Source of the DNA: a virus
Length of the DNA: 64,000 nucleotides
Direction: 5' to 3' (one strand)
Virus record (IMG/VR): IMGVR_UViG_3300026544_000002
Coordinates: 1-64,000 of that record
Positions within the stretch are counted from its first letter, which is position 1, and the number at the start of each line of letters is the position of its first letter. A program made the position numbers and the translations under genes. Of the stretch, positions 49,786 through 60,769 are shown in pieces. Under the pieces are notes generated by a model that worked only from the letters and a program-made list of their open reading frames with translations, had not been told where the DNA came from and searched no databases.

Positions 49786-52700
49786 ATGGCAATAAACGAT
49801 GTTAGTGATATTTCGTTTAATAATTTAGCACAAAATGCTAAAAATTATAAATCGAAAATACAAGATAAAAAGAAAAATAATTATTCAATTGGTGGTATAT
49901 CTAAAAAAACAGAAAAAAACATCAGTGATTTAGTTATTTCTTCAAATAAAGCTATATTATTAGCAACAAAATTAGCCAATGAAAATAATAAGAAATTTTC
50001 GGCGCAATATACAAATATCCCTGATCGTTTGAAACAAATTAAAAAAGAGAAAGCTAAAATAAAAAGAGAATCGACTGCTAATGATGCAAAATCACCAACA
50101 ATGGCAGTTATGTCTATAGATAGAAATGTAAAGAAAATTTATAATTTATTGAATAGAAAATTTGGATCTGTTTCGGATAGAAAAACAAAAAATTCATTAG
50201 ATGCAAGTGCTGCATATGATGCTAAAAAATTAGGTATAGAAGGAACTGGTAAAACATGGAGTGCTAATTTATTTAGTCTGATATCAACAGCTATGCGACA
50301 AAGCACATTAAGTTCTTTGAAAGTAGACCAAGATACATATTTCCATTCACGATTCGGTGAGGGTGAAAAGAAGAAAGGTTTCATTGGATCAGCTATTCGT
50401 GCATATAAAGTAGCAAGTGATGAAACAACAATGTCTACCCAAGAAAAAATGGTAAAGGCATTGATTGAAATAAATAATTCACTTTCTGGAAAAGATTCTG
50501 TTTTTAGATTGACATATGAACGTCTATTGATGGAACATGCAGCATTTAGGAATATTGTATGGTTTTTGAAAAAAGGTCAAGATACATTAATGGCTATCCC
50601 TCGTATATATAGATGGGCAACAAAATCAAGAGGAGGATATCAAAGTAAACTCCCAAGAGGAAAAGGAACTGCTGAACATACTGCTGCTGTATTGGATATG
50701 ATATATGTAGATAGTATGTGGCGATTGGATAATATTGTTCATCATCTGAAACAACAATATAATCTATGGAACAAATATATGATGAGTCAAACTGGCTCCT
50801 CAGCAAATGGTATTAATGATATCGATGATGGTAAATATCAATTTACGAAAGGAATTAAGCAAAGATTTAAAGATTGGAGGAATAAAAGAAAAAATGCTGC
50901 TGAAGTTCCTGAATATCAAAAATATCAAGTAACACAAAAAGATTTATTGGAAAAACAAGTAAAAATTGGATATACACAAATTCAATTATTACGGATAATT
51001 GGCGCATCTATAATCCATCTAGGTTCTCCTGATGTTGCTGGGAAAAAACGAACAACAAAAGAAAAACGTCATCGTGCTGCATTACAATCTTCTTTATCAG
51101 GGGCAATTGGTAGATTAGATGTCGGCAGAATCGATGCTGATAATAGATTGAATGAAGATGCTTATATTACCAACAAGAAACACCCTCATAGATTATTATA
51201 TTGGAAAGCTAAAACTAAATTAGAAAAAGATAAACAAAGTAAATTCGAAAAAACACAAGCTATTATAGAAAAAAATAAAAAGAAAATAGAAGACAGAAGA
51301 AATAAAAAAATAGCTAAACGGGTGTTTAAATCATATAAGAAAGATCCAAATGGATATGCAAAAGATTTGAATCAACAAGCAGATGAAAATCTTAGTTTAG
51401 CTATACAAGCAGGACCTGCACGATTCGCTATTGCTGCTGGAAAGAAAATTGGAAAAAGTAAAATATACAAATCAACAATTGAAAAAATGAAAGGATTCAA
51501 TGAATCTGCTTCTGATAAAATTGATAATTTCAAAAACAAAGCAATAGCTGGAACATATAAATTTCTTTCTCCTGATTCTTCTCCACAAAGAGTAAGAGAA
51601 GCAGCTAGAAAGCAAGCAGTTGGACAAGATAATATTACTGATAGATTGGTATTGAAGATGGATCAATTGATCAGTGAAAATTCAATTGCAAATAAATTGA
51701 GTCGAAATAGTTATCGATTATCTTTTAAATCTTTTTTAGCAGATGAAAAAGATAGAATGAAAAGAAAATTAAAAGATAGTTGGTTAGGTAAAATACTAGG
51801 TACTGGATTTGGATGGATAAAAGGATGGGGTAAAAGTATAATCAAATCCATATCAATGATATTAGGAGTGATGGGAGTCAAAGGATTAGTAAAATCTGGC
51901 ATGGCAGGATTATCTAGAATGCTATTCAAAGATGGATTCAAAGAATTTGCTAAAAGAAATATGAAATCCTTTGGTGCTAAATTGATGACCGGAAGAGGTA
52001 TGGCTGGTATGGCTGGCCTCGGTATGATGGGATATGATGCATACGGAGGAGTAAAAAAATCTAAAGAATGGGGTACGTCTAAATTAGCTAGTGGAATTGC
52101 TGGTGCATTGGGTGGTACTGGCGATGGTGGTGTAGGAAGTGCTTTAAAAGGTGCTGCAAAAGGTGCTCTTATTGGTTCGATGATTTTTCCGGGTATCGGA
52201 ACAGCTATTGGTGGAATAGCCGGTGGTTTGCTTGGATATTTTGGAGGAAAAAATATAGCGAAATCCCTAGATGGTATAATGGGAGGTTTTAAAAAAGCAT
52301 GGGAAGTTATAAAGAAAGCTATTAGTTATCCCATAGAAATGTTTAAATGGATTGGTAAAAAATATATACAATATTTCACCTTCATGAAAGAAGGATTATC
52401 ATCTGCTATTAGTGGGGCATATGCATGGCTATATGACAAAGCGCCTTGGTATCTCAAAAAAGTTCTTCCAAAACCAAAAGAAGCACCCAAAACGACAGAA
52501 GAATCTGTCAAAGGAGCAATTGCCACACATAAAAAAGGTAATTCTATTTCAATGTCTGCTTCATTAGTTGATCCAGCTTTTTTGAGTGTAGTTGATAAAC
52601 AACAAAAGAATGATTTATTAGCTAGAACATCTGTTGTTTCTGGATTGCAAACACCTTCTCCTAATAAGCCAACTACAGGTAAAAAACCATATGCTTTTGA

Positions 52701-54648
52701 TAATAAAAATCGTCTATCACCAGAAGAAAAACAAGCAAATGTAGCTAGTCAAAAAATATATGCAGAAGAACATAAAGTAGGACCAACGATAGCTAGATCT
52801 GCGGCAAAAGGATTAGCAGCATTACCAACACCAAAAGAAGTGCAGACTGCTGGTGGTAATTTATGGGAAAAAACAAAGAAATTTGGTAGACAATTAGGAA
52901 GTGATGCAATTTATATAGCAAATGATCTTGGGAATAGGACACAAGATTGGATCAATAAACATCCAAAATATTTACAACTACAAAAAGATTTGCAAAAAGA
53001 ATATGGCGGTTCATGGGATAAAATAAAAACATTTGCAGATATACAAGCTATTAAGGCAGAGGGAAAAGGAAGAGATTGGATATCAAAATTTAATACATCT
53101 GATTTTGCACATTCTCTGAGCATATATGCCACACGAGCAGAATGGAATTGGAAGAAATTTAAACAATCTGATTTATATAAACAAGCATCAACATATGGTA
53201 TAACATCAGAAAAAAGATTTAATGCAGCAATGGCAGCAGTTACCAATTCACCAAAATATATTAAATTACAAGGAGCAATTGCTAATAAGGAAAATAGATG
53301 GAATGAGAATGATATAAGACAAGGTGCCACTGGTGTACAACAACAAATGGTCTCGGGAGCTAAAAAAGTACAACATACCATAACAGATTCAGTAGCATAT
53401 ACACAAGCAGAAAGTTTGGCAAGATCACAAGAAAATAGAGAGATTTTGGTAGATAGAATTGTGAAAAAAGGAAGAGAATTAGGAGAAACTGTACAAGAAA
53501 ATGTTTCTACAGTTCTTCCTAAACAAAATTTAGTTCATAAAAAAGTTAGAACTGATTTGGTTAAAAAACATAAATCAAAAAAGAAAATAATATCACGAAA
53601 AAAATTAACATATGGAGATAAATTAAAAAATAAATTCAAAAAAGCTCTTGCTAAATATGAAAAATTAAAATCAGATTATTTAAAAATTCCTGAAGATTCT
53701 CGTAGTTTAATGATTCCTAAAACACGTCAAGCTTATATGGCAATAGAAGAAGCAAAACAAAAATTATTGGATATATCATATAAATATTCTCGTATGGATC
53801 ATGATGGAAATCCTAAATATGAAACAAAATCAGCTTTGGGTAAAAAAATATTCGAATTGGGAATAGCTGGTAGACAACAAGATTCGACTAAAGAAGAACA
53901 AATAAATATGAACAATATAAGACCTTCTGAGAGAAAGAAAATATTAAATAAGAAAACATCTATGAAAGATTCATATGGCAATTTTATAGATACAACGCAT
54001 GGTAAAATAATTGACATTTATAAAAATGCAACCAAATCAATAGATGAAATTTTATCAGGGAAAAAACAATATTCCGATGATTCTGATATGACAACAATTA
54101 ATACCAGTAAAGGTGTATTAGCAACAGAAAGAAGAACATCTACTTTTGGGAAAAAAGATTTAGAACAAGCAAAGAAAACAAATCAAAAAGGAATCCTTTT
54201 AGGAATAAAAGGAATTGATAAACAATTAATCACAGCTAAATCAAAAGGTGATCAATCACAAATTGATAAATTATTAGCAGCTAGGAAAAAATTAACAAGC
54301 AAATTAGATGCTTCGAATGCAACTTCTGTATCACCCCCTCCTGTTATGACAGGAAAAGATATTGCATCTGCACATATCGAACAAGAAAAAATAAAATCAG
54401 ATAATCAAGACAAAAGTTTAAATAAAGCATTGAGCAATCAAACTACGCAAATTAACAAAAATCAAAAAGAATCAACTGCACATATCGTAGCAGCTAATAC
54501 ATCGATGGCAAATACAATTATAACAAATAATAATTCATCAGTACAGAATAGTAGCACTGATGGAGGAAGTGGAAATTCAAAACCACAACAATCAGATGCT
54601 TTTGCTGATGCTGTTATGATAGGTCAATTTGATAATTTTGGACTTTAA
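49786..54648 (+). CDS. Tape-measure protein candidate
   Basis: 1620 residues, the largest gene here. Long helical and charged segments surround a Gly/Ala-rich hydrophobic region (about residues 735-825: GMAGMAGLGMMGY, GIAGALGG, GIGTAIGGIAGGLLGYFGG), the typical sign of a tape-measure protein that spans the tail and inserts in a membrane. It sits between terminase and baseplate genes. The C-terminal 80 residues are Asn/Ser/Gln rich. No lysozyme or peptidase motif was seen. Confidence 0.72.
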   Translation: MAINDVSDISFNNLAQNAKNYKSKIQDKKKNNYSIGGISKKTEKNISDLVISSNKAILLATKLANENNKKFSAQYTNIPDRLKQIKKEKAKIKRESTANDAKSPTMAVMSIDRNVKKIYNLLNRKFGSVSDRKTKNSLDASAAYDAKKLGIEGTGKTWSANLFSLISTAMRQSTLSSLKVDQDTYFHSRFGEGEKKKGFIGSAIRAYKVASDETTMSTQEKMVKALIEINNSLSGKDSVFRLTYERLLMEHAAFRNIVWFLKKGQDTLMAIPRIYRWATKSRGGYQSKLPRGKGTAEHTAAVLDMIYVDSMWRLDNIVHHLKQQYNLWNKYMMSQTGSSANGINDIDDGKYQFTKGIKQRFKDWRNKRKNAAEVPEYQKYQVTQKDLLEKQVKIGYTQIQLLRIIGASIIHLGSPDVAGKKRTTKEKRHRAALQSSLSGAIGRLDVGRIDADNRLNEDAYITNKKHPHRLLYWKAKTKLEKDKQSKFEKTQAIIEKNKKKIEDRRNKKIAKRVFKSYKKDPNGYAKDLNQQADENLSLAIQAGPARFAIAAGKKIGKSKIYKSTIEKMKGFNESASDKIDNFKNKAIAGTYKFLSPDSSPQRVREAARKQAVGQDNITDRLVLKMDQLISENSIANKLSRNSYRLSFKSFLADEKDRMKRKLKDSWLGKILGTGFGWIKGWGKSIIKSISMILGVMGVKGLVKSGMAGLSRMLFKDGFKEFAKRNMKSFGAKLMTGRGMAGMAGLGMMGYDAYGGVKKSKEWGTSKLASGIAGALGGTGDGGVGSALKGAAKGALIGSMIFPGIGTAIGGIAGGLLGYFGGKNIAKSLDGIMGGFKKAWEVIKKAISYPIEMFKWIGKKYIQYFTFMKEGLSSAISGAYAWLYDKAPWYLKKVLPKPKEAPKTTEESVKGAIATHKKGNSISMSASLVDPAFLSVVDKQQKNDLLARTSVVSGLQTPSPNKPTTGKKPYAFDNKNRLSPEEKQANVASQKIYAEEHKVGPTIARSAAKGLAALPTPKEVQTAGGNLWEKTKKFGRQLGSDAIYIANDLGNRTQDWINKHPKYLQLQKDLQKEYGGSWDKIKTFADIQAIKAEGKGRDWISKFNTSDFAHSLSIYATRAEWNWKKFKQSDLYKQASTYGITSEKRFNAAMAAVTNSPKYIKLQGAIANKENRWNENDIRQGATGVQQQMVSGAKKVQHTITDSVAYTQAESLARSQENREILVDRIVKKGRELGETVQENVSTVLPKQNLVHKKVRTDLVKKHKSKKKIISRKKLTYGDKLKNKFKKALAKYEKLKSDYLKIPEDSRSLMIPKTRQAYMAIEEAKQKLLDISYKYSRMDHDGNPKYETKSALGKKIFELGIAGRQQDSTKEEQINMNNIRPSERKKILNKKTSMKDSYGNFIDTTHGKIIDIYKNATKSIDEILSGKKQYSDDSDMTTINTSKGVLATERRTSTFGKKDLEQAKKTNQKGILLGIKGIDKQLITAKSKGDQSQIDKLLAARKKLTSKLDASNATSVSPPPVMTGKDIASAHIEQEKIKSDNQDKSLNKALSNQTTQINKNQKESTAHIVAANTSMANTIITNNNSSVQNSSTDGGSGNSKPQQSDAFADAVMIGQFDNFGL

Positions 54649-54673
54649 TAAAATATATAGAGGAAAAATTTAA

Positions 54674-57082
54674 ATGGCTACATTACCACCTATTATTGGT
54701 TTACCACCTTTGTTCGATGATAACATTGGAAATATCAATGAAAAAATGATAGATTCAATGCCAATAGCTACAATAACTCCTTCATACCCACAATTCAAAG
54801 CTGGTATGTCTACAATGATAATTAGTAAAACAAAAGGAATGGGTAAATATAAAGAAATTTTAAGGAAACATGGATATTCTTTATCTAATCCAAAAAATGG
54901 ATTAAAAGTAGCTTTTCTTGCTGATAGTTTTCCAACAGATTCTTTTTCTAATTCATACACAGAAGGATTCTTACAAGATTTTTCAAATGGATTATCTAAA
55001 AAAGCATCTACATTAATTCAAACATTTGGTGGTGATACTGGATTAGATGCTTTTGCACAGATAACAAAAGCAATGTCAAAAGAATCTGCTGATTTAGGAA
55101 GTTTTGGAAAATTAGCTAGTGGAGTATTAGGGCAAGCATCTTCTTTTGCAGGAGGATTGGATAAAAAAATAAAAAATAGACAAATGTCTGATAATAATAC
55201 TGTTAATAGTATTGCTGGAAATTTAAATGCTATAGCAGCTGGTGCAAGAGTTGATTTTCCGCAAATATGGTCAGATAGTCAATTCACTCCTTCTTATACA
55301 ATGACTGTTCGTTTATATAATCCTGATCCAAGTAATTTAGAATCTACAAGAAAATTTATAATAGGTCCTGTTGCTGCTTTGATGTTATTAGGAATCCCGA
55401 TTTCGGCAGATGGGAATAGTTCCACATATAATTATCCATTTTTACATGATATCAATGCACCTGGTATTTATCATTTAAATCCATGTTATATAAGTAATAT
55501 TGCAATAATCAAAGGTGGGGATCAACAACAAATTGCATATAATCAAGCAATGGGAATTGTTGATGTTCGATTAGATTTTGGTTCATTATATTCTTCTATT
55601 TTAGCTTCTAACGATGATGAAATAAAAGACAGACCTACATTAGCATCATATTTAAAATCTTTTGAAGAAGGTAAAATTTTAAAATATAAAAATCCAAAAT
55701 CATCTAGTGGTAAATCAGAAGAAGAAGAAGAAGAATCAGAAGATTCTGGATATGATATTCCTGATCCAACTGGAAAAGATGGTGAGCCTAGAGATCCTGA
55801 TCCATATTTAACAAAGAAAATGTTTTCTGATGCTGTTAAAAAAGCTGGAAGTTTGTCACAAGCAATTAAAAATGGATTAGCTATACCAGAAAGTATGGCA
55901 AAAGAATTGTTTAAAGATGGTTTGATCAAACTACAAGATTTGTTAGCAAGTTTCCCTGATATTAGCTTAGAAGGTTTAGAAAAATATATAAAATCATTAC
56001 CGCCTGATTTTATAACTAATTTAACAGACGAACAATTAAAATATATATCTGGTAATATGTTGCAAAATATTATTGATAGTTCATCTTATTTAAATCTCCC
56101 ACAAGTTGATGTTTTCGGTATGAATCAAAATATACTTAACAATATTTCATCTATAGCAGATATAAATAATTTATCTGTTGATAATATAATAAAAAATCAA
56201 CAATCATTTTTTTCATCATTAACAAGTTCAATTGCAAATGGTGCAAAATTTACATTTAATGGTGTGAAGAATTTATTTTCCAGTGCGGGTTCTATAGCAA
56301 GTAAATTAGGAATGGGAACAAATGATGTTTTACGAATGGGAGATAGTTTATTTGCTAATTTATCACATAATATCGGAGGGGTATTAACTAATAATCAATT
56401 AATAAGATCAGCAGGTAGTATGCTAGGTTCTATTGGAAATAGAATGACTCCTACCGAAGGATTTTCTTTATTGAAAAATTTACAGTCCACTATAGGAGAT
56501 TTTAGTTTAACATCTGGTATAGATTTAGTTAATAAAGTAAAAGCTGTTGCAGAAGGAGATATTTTTGCTAGTTTGGATTTGGTAGAAAATGTTAAAAAAT
56601 TAGCAAAAGGTATGGGAATAGAAGATAATGCTATGTTATCTTCATCTATTGGGATTTTTGATGGATTACAAAATACTGTCAATGAAACAGGGATTCTTGA
56701 TAATCTTGTTGTAGCGGGAGGAATTGAACTATTTAAAAATAATTATCAATATTATGATAGTTATGATTTATCTCTTAGATCATCTTCTAGTTTATTACAA
56801 TCTATGGCACACATTGCAGATGATTTGAATTTAGATGGTAGTGATGTAATAACAACTGGATTTAGTACATTTAATAATTTATCTGAAATTCAAAATACAT
56901 TACAATGGACAGATTCTAATATATTAGAAACAAGTTCTAATATATTAGAATCTGTTTCTAATATATCACATGATTTAGGAATATCAGAAGAAGAGACGGT
57001 TAGATCAGGAAAAAATACATTGGATAATATGAGTAAAATAACCAATGATGTTGAGACGATGATGTATATAATCAAAAGTTAA
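54674..57082 (+). CDS. Virion structural protein with C-terminal helical repeats
   Basis: 802 residues. The N-terminal half contains FTPSYTMTVRLYNPDPSN and PVAALMLLGIP, then PFLHDINAPGIY, which I associate with baseplate/tube-associated proteins of large myoviruses, perhaps a tube cap. An acidic linker (SEEEEEESEDSG) follows. The last 330 residues are degenerate repeats of about 30 residues, each with a pattern like 'LGxxxxDVLRxGxSLFxNLSxI'. The stop shares bases with the convergent gene's stop (TTAA, 57079-57082). Confidence 0.6.
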   Translation: MATLPPIIGLPPLFDDNIGNINEKMIDSMPIATITPSYPQFKAGMSTMIISKTKGMGKYKEILRKHGYSLSNPKNGLKVAFLADSFPTDSFSNSYTEGFLQDFSNGLSKKASTLIQTFGGDTGLDAFAQITKAMSKESADLGSFGKLASGVLGQASSFAGGLDKKIKNRQMSDNNTVNSIAGNLNAIAAGARVDFPQIWSDSQFTPSYTMTVRLYNPDPSNLESTRKFIIGPVAALMLLGIPISADGNSSTYNYPFLHDINAPGIYHLNPCYISNIAIIKGGDQQQIAYNQAMGIVDVRLDFGSLYSSILASNDDEIKDRPTLASYLKSFEEGKILKYKNPKSSSGKSEEEEEESEDSGYDIPDPTGKDGEPRDPDPYLTKKMFSDAVKKAGSLSQAIKNGLAIPESMAKELFKDGLIKLQDLLASFPDISLEGLEKYIKSLPPDFITNLTDEQLKYISGNMLQNIIDSSSYLNLPQVDVFGMNQNILNNISSIADINNLSVDNIIKNQQSFFSSLTSSIANGAKFTFNGVKNLFSSAGSIASKLGMGTNDVLRMGDSLFANLSHNIGGVLTNNQLIRSAGSMLGSIGNRMTPTEGFSLLKNLQSTIGDFSLTSGIDLVNKVKAVAEGDIFASLDLVENVKKLAKGMGIEDNAMLSSSIGIFDGLQNTVNETGILDNLVVAGGIELFKNNYQYYDSYDLSLRSSSSLLQSMAHIADDLNLDGSDVITTGFSTFNNLSEIQNTLQWTDSNILETSSNILESVSNISHDLGISEEETVRSGKNTLDNMSKITNDVETMMYIIKS

Positions 57083-58203
57083 TTTTTACATACAAAATTT
57101 TTTAAAGACCAACATAAATAAAATATTATAAAATTTAAATAAGCATATTTACTTTGTTGAGTTAATTTTTTATAATTTTTTTCTATATTTGCTTTTTTGA
57201 TTGAATGTTCTAATAATTCTAAATTAGCTTCTTTGAAAAATTTTGTTTTTGAATTTTTCCCTCTAATTATAGATTTTAATTCAGATACAAATTTATGCGA
57301 ACATAATGAATTTATATTTTTTAAATTTGCAATATATGATCGATAAATAGTTAATAATATATCAGAATTGTAAACAGCACTTATTTCTTTTACAATTTTT
57401 TCTGCATATACTTTGTTAACGGAATTTAATCTAGCAGCACTTTCCATAGCTTTTATATCAACAAATCTATGAATGGTAATTTTCTCAACTAAATCAACTA
57501 TTTTTTGTGGAGTTCTAACTTGTCCTCCTACTTCTGATGTTTCCCCATGCTCATTCGTTATTTCTTCTCTAGTTTGTCCTATTTTATTTCCTTTTTCAGA
57601 ATTATTATAATATGAAACAGTGAAACTTTTTAAACTTTGTGCGTGTCTATGTCTACATTCTCGTACAAATTTTGAAACCATCATAGGATTATTTAATTTT
57701 TCGAATTCTCTTTCCCACCTATGAACCATTTGATTACTGAAATGATATATTGCATTTGCAATGGTTTTCTCTCTTGAGTAAATATGACTTTTACTCATAT
57801 TTTCCATTGTATATTTAAAAACGTCTGGTTGACAGAATTTAAAATTTCGATGGAATAAATTAGAATACTGTCTAATATTATAGAATATCATTGTAGCACG
57901 AAATCCAATTTTATCTTTATTTATAGCAAAATAATGAAGAATCAAAATTAATAAATTTGTTGTTGTATCATTTTCCAATAACCATTTCTCTGCTGCTGTA
58001 CCCTTGTAAAAACTCTTTATTTCTTGTTGTAATTCTTTTTTGGATACATTCACCATATCATACAATGAATCTTCATATTTACGCAATTTAGGCGTATAAC
58101 AAGGTTCTGATAAATTTAATAATTCTTGACTAGTAATTACATGAAAAAATTTACGTAATTTTATCTTGTGTATATGCCATTCATCTGTGATAATATTTCG
58201 CAT
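57079..58203 (-). CDS. Hypothetical, probably virion-associated protein
   Basis: 374 residues, helical, with a central segment ECRHRHAQSLKSFTVSYY and EEITNEHGETSEVGGQVRTPQ. No family recognised. It is the last gene of the minus-strand baseplate operon and its stop overlaps that of the plus-strand structural gene. Confidence 0.6.
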   Translation of the reverse strand: MRNIITDEWHIHKIKLRKFFHVITSQELLNLSEPCYTPKLRKYEDSLYDMVNVSKKELQQEIKSFYKGTAAEKWLLENDTTTNLLILILHYFAINKDKIGFRATMIFYNIRQYSNLFHRNFKFCQPDVFKYTMENMSKSHIYSREKTIANAIYHFSNQMVHRWEREFEKLNNPMMVSKFVRECRHRHAQSLKSFTVSYYNNSEKGNKIGQTREEITNEHGETSEVGGQVRTPQKIVDLVEKITIHRFVDIKAMESAARLNSVNKVYAEKIVKEISAVYNSDILLTIYRSYIANLKNINSLCSHKFVSELKSIIRGKNSKTKFFKEANLELLEHSIKKANIEKNYKKLTQQSKYAYLNFIIFYLCWSLKNFVCKN

Positions 58204-58209
58204 AATTTA

Positions 58210-60756
58210 TTATTGTACCAATCTAATTGTTATATTTGTTGAATTGAAATATAATAATTCTGGTGTATAATGTAATAATTGATCAGTAGTTAATTCTTCT
58301 AATCTATAATTATAGAATATATTCGTAACAGGTTTTATTAGACGGCAATGATCAACTCCTTGTGTGTTTTGGATAGTTGCTACTATTTCACTTCTATTCA
58401 AATATGATTGACATACCATTCTTGATTTATAATCATTTAATATATTTTCTTTTATTTCATCAATAAAAGCTTGTTTATCAATAGAATAATTATCTTGCAT
58501 TCTAACATCTGCTTCTATTAATAATGGTATTTCAAAAATAGGTTCGATCCAATCATGACCTGTATATATATATTTCTTTTCAGTATTTTTTGCATAAATA
58601 ATATCATCCATTTCTGGTTTTACATATGACCATTCTGTTGAAGATGTGCTATCAGCTCCTTTTGTACAAATAGCAATATAGCCAATTGGTACATCTTTCC
58701 AATCAATTATATCATCATTAACAATAAATCTTTCGTTTGTTTCTGGTTCGTGTTCGAATTGAGAAATATTGATATAATCAATTGGTAATCTTGTTTCTCT
58801 ATTTAATAACATATTTTTTAAATATTGAGAAGTATTTGCAAATTTAATATTTGTAAAATCTGTTATCATTCTAGTCTTCTTAAAATCAACATTATCAATA
58901 ATTCTTTGGAAAACATGATATTCAAACTCTTCTTTATTTTCAACAGCATCATAATATTTTTTATTTACAACAGGAATATCATAAACAGAAACAGTACCAT
59001 CGTTATTTACAATAGTATTTGATAACATCATCTGATCTAAATTTTTACGGAAAGTAAAATTAACAGAATAAGTATTTAATTGACCAAGATTGCTATGTGA
59101 AAAAATAAAAGTATATGTTTCATTACTTTCTGGTAATCTCTCATATGGTTCGATATATACTTCAAAAAAACCTTCGCTCGTATCACCATTATTAGATTGA
59201 ACAATATTCATAGCAGATGTATTTAATGTCATTGGAACATTTATCATTGTGTTTGAAACTGTCATTGTACATGATATTTCATTATAATCAATTTCCATCG
59301 TTTGAAAAAATATACGTAATCTGATTCTATTGTCATATGTTTGTACATATAAATAATTACCAAAAAAGACATAATCTTCGATAGGGATATTTGTCGATTC
59401 TAGAACCAAATTATATTTGACACTATTAGTTATATATTTATAACGAGTTACTTCTAAATCAGGATCAACTAATAAATCAAAAGGTGACACAAATTCTTCA
59501 TTATTAAATTCAAATATTGTATATTTATCAATTACAATACTATTCGTGGTGTCTAGTTCAATATAAATATTTTCTGTTGGTACGATAGTGTTATTGTATT
59601 TCAATAATGTAAATAATTGAATTTCATTTGTCCGTATATCACTTCGTTTTAATACTGGATAAGTATTTAATGCTAATGGAGAATTTGGCATTAACGAACC
59701 AACATTCATATAATCATTTTCAGAGACAAATCTGTGTAATGCAGTTAGATTATCAATTGCTAAATATTTGATTTCTTCGAGAGTTGGTTCGTTAATTCCT
59801 CCCACACCAGGTGTACCATTCAAAGCTGAATAATTAACAGTGAAATGTTCTCCTGTATCAGTTGCAACAGCATTTATTCTTGGTGTATTTGTTATAACTC
59901 CTTTTATGACATTACCATCAAATCCAGATGTTGTGTAAGCAGTTACATATATTCTCGCTCCTACTGGAGGTTGTACTCCGATCAAGCCATTCCCGAAAGA
60001 CAACTTATATCCATTGTCTGTTTTTCTTGCAACAAAACCATGATCAGTTGAAGACATTAAATAAATAGATTTAAATTGTTCATATATTTGTTCTATCGTG
60101 CTTCCATCTTCTACTATTATTACTTTTATTTTTGCTAATTGTCCAGATGTTTTGATGGCATAATCAGTAAATCTATATTCAGTTGAATTAGCACCAACAG
60201 AAAATTCAAATTTTTCTATTTCCATTTGATCTAATGATACCATTATATTGAATACGTGTTCTTCTGGAATGATAGTAACAGGAACTATTTCTGATTTTCC
60301 ATCTTTGAATTTATAACATTGTACCATTGAATTTGCTGTCACGGTTGTTCTTATCGAATAATTTAAAATAAATTTTGTTTCTAATGCTCTGAATTCAGTA
60401 CCTTCTGGTATTTCAAAAATAATCTCATTGAATTCGAATCTAAATGGGAATGTTAAAATAACTTCTACGGAAGAACTTTTTGCATTTTCTGGTTTATATC
60501 CAATACTAGCAGCACCATCTATTACAGAATTATCTAATTGTGCTTTTGTTAAAAAGAATTCACGGTAAACTGATATCTGATAAAAAAGAATATTAGCAGT
60601 TAATGTGGATAATATACCAATTATATAAGATAGAAAAGAAGATTTAGTTAAATCTACATCTGTTAATTCAAGATAATTTTTTATTTCTTTAATTATCTGA
60701 CTTTGTATCGCATCCCGTGAGAGAAATATTTCTTTAGACAAAGATGAAATTTTCAT
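58210..60756 (-). CDS. Baseplate wedge protein, gp6/J-like
   Basis: 848 residues. The N-terminus (FLSRDAIQSQIIKEIKNYLE, SSFLSYIIGILSTLTANILF, QLDNSVIDGAASIGYKPENA) matches the start of baseplate J/gp6-type wedge proteins, where 'A...L..lA...G' is conserved. The middle NGLIGVQPPVGARIYVTAYTTSG and FVSENDYMNVG are also typical of that family. It builds the wedge that joins the hub and sheath contraction ring. Confidence 0.82.
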   Translation of the reverse strand: MKISSLSKEIFLSRDAIQSQIIKEIKNYLELTDVDLTKSSFLSYIIGILSTLTANILFYQISVYREFFLTKAQLDNSVIDGAASIGYKPENAKSSSVEVILTFPFRFEFNEIIFEIPEGTEFRALETKFILNYSIRTTVTANSMVQCYKFKDGKSEIVPVTIIPEEHVFNIMVSLDQMEIEKFEFSVGANSTEYRFTDYAIKTSGQLAKIKVIIVEDGSTIEQIYEQFKSIYLMSSTDHGFVARKTDNGYKLSFGNGLIGVQPPVGARIYVTAYTTSGFDGNVIKGVITNTPRINAVATDTGEHFTVNYSALNGTPGVGGINEPTLEEIKYLAIDNLTALHRFVSENDYMNVGSLMPNSPLALNTYPVLKRSDIRTNEIQLFTLLKYNNTIVPTENIYIELDTTNSIVIDKYTIFEFNNEEFVSPFDLLVDPDLEVTRYKYITNSVKYNLVLESTNIPIEDYVFFGNYLYVQTYDNRIRLRIFFQTMEIDYNEISCTMTVSNTMINVPMTLNTSAMNIVQSNNGDTSEGFFEVYIEPYERLPESNETYTFIFSHSNLGQLNTYSVNFTFRKNLDQMMLSNTIVNNDGTVSVYDIPVVNKKYYDAVENKEEFEYHVFQRIIDNVDFKKTRMITDFTNIKFANTSQYLKNMLLNRETRLPIDYINISQFEHEPETNERFIVNDDIIDWKDVPIGYIAICTKGADSTSSTEWSYVKPEMDDIIYAKNTEKKYIYTGHDWIEPIFEIPLLIEADVRMQDNYSIDKQAFIDEIKENILNDYKSRMVCQSYLNRSEIVATIQNTQGVDHCRLIKPVTNIFYNYRLEELTTDQLLHYTPELLYFNSTNITIRLVQ

Positions 60757-60769
60757 ATATTACAAATCC

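Noticed and set aside
49786-54648. Lysozyme or peptidase domain in the tape-measure protein
   Set aside because: No catalytic motif was found. The only distinct region is the Gly/Ala-rich hydrophobic one.
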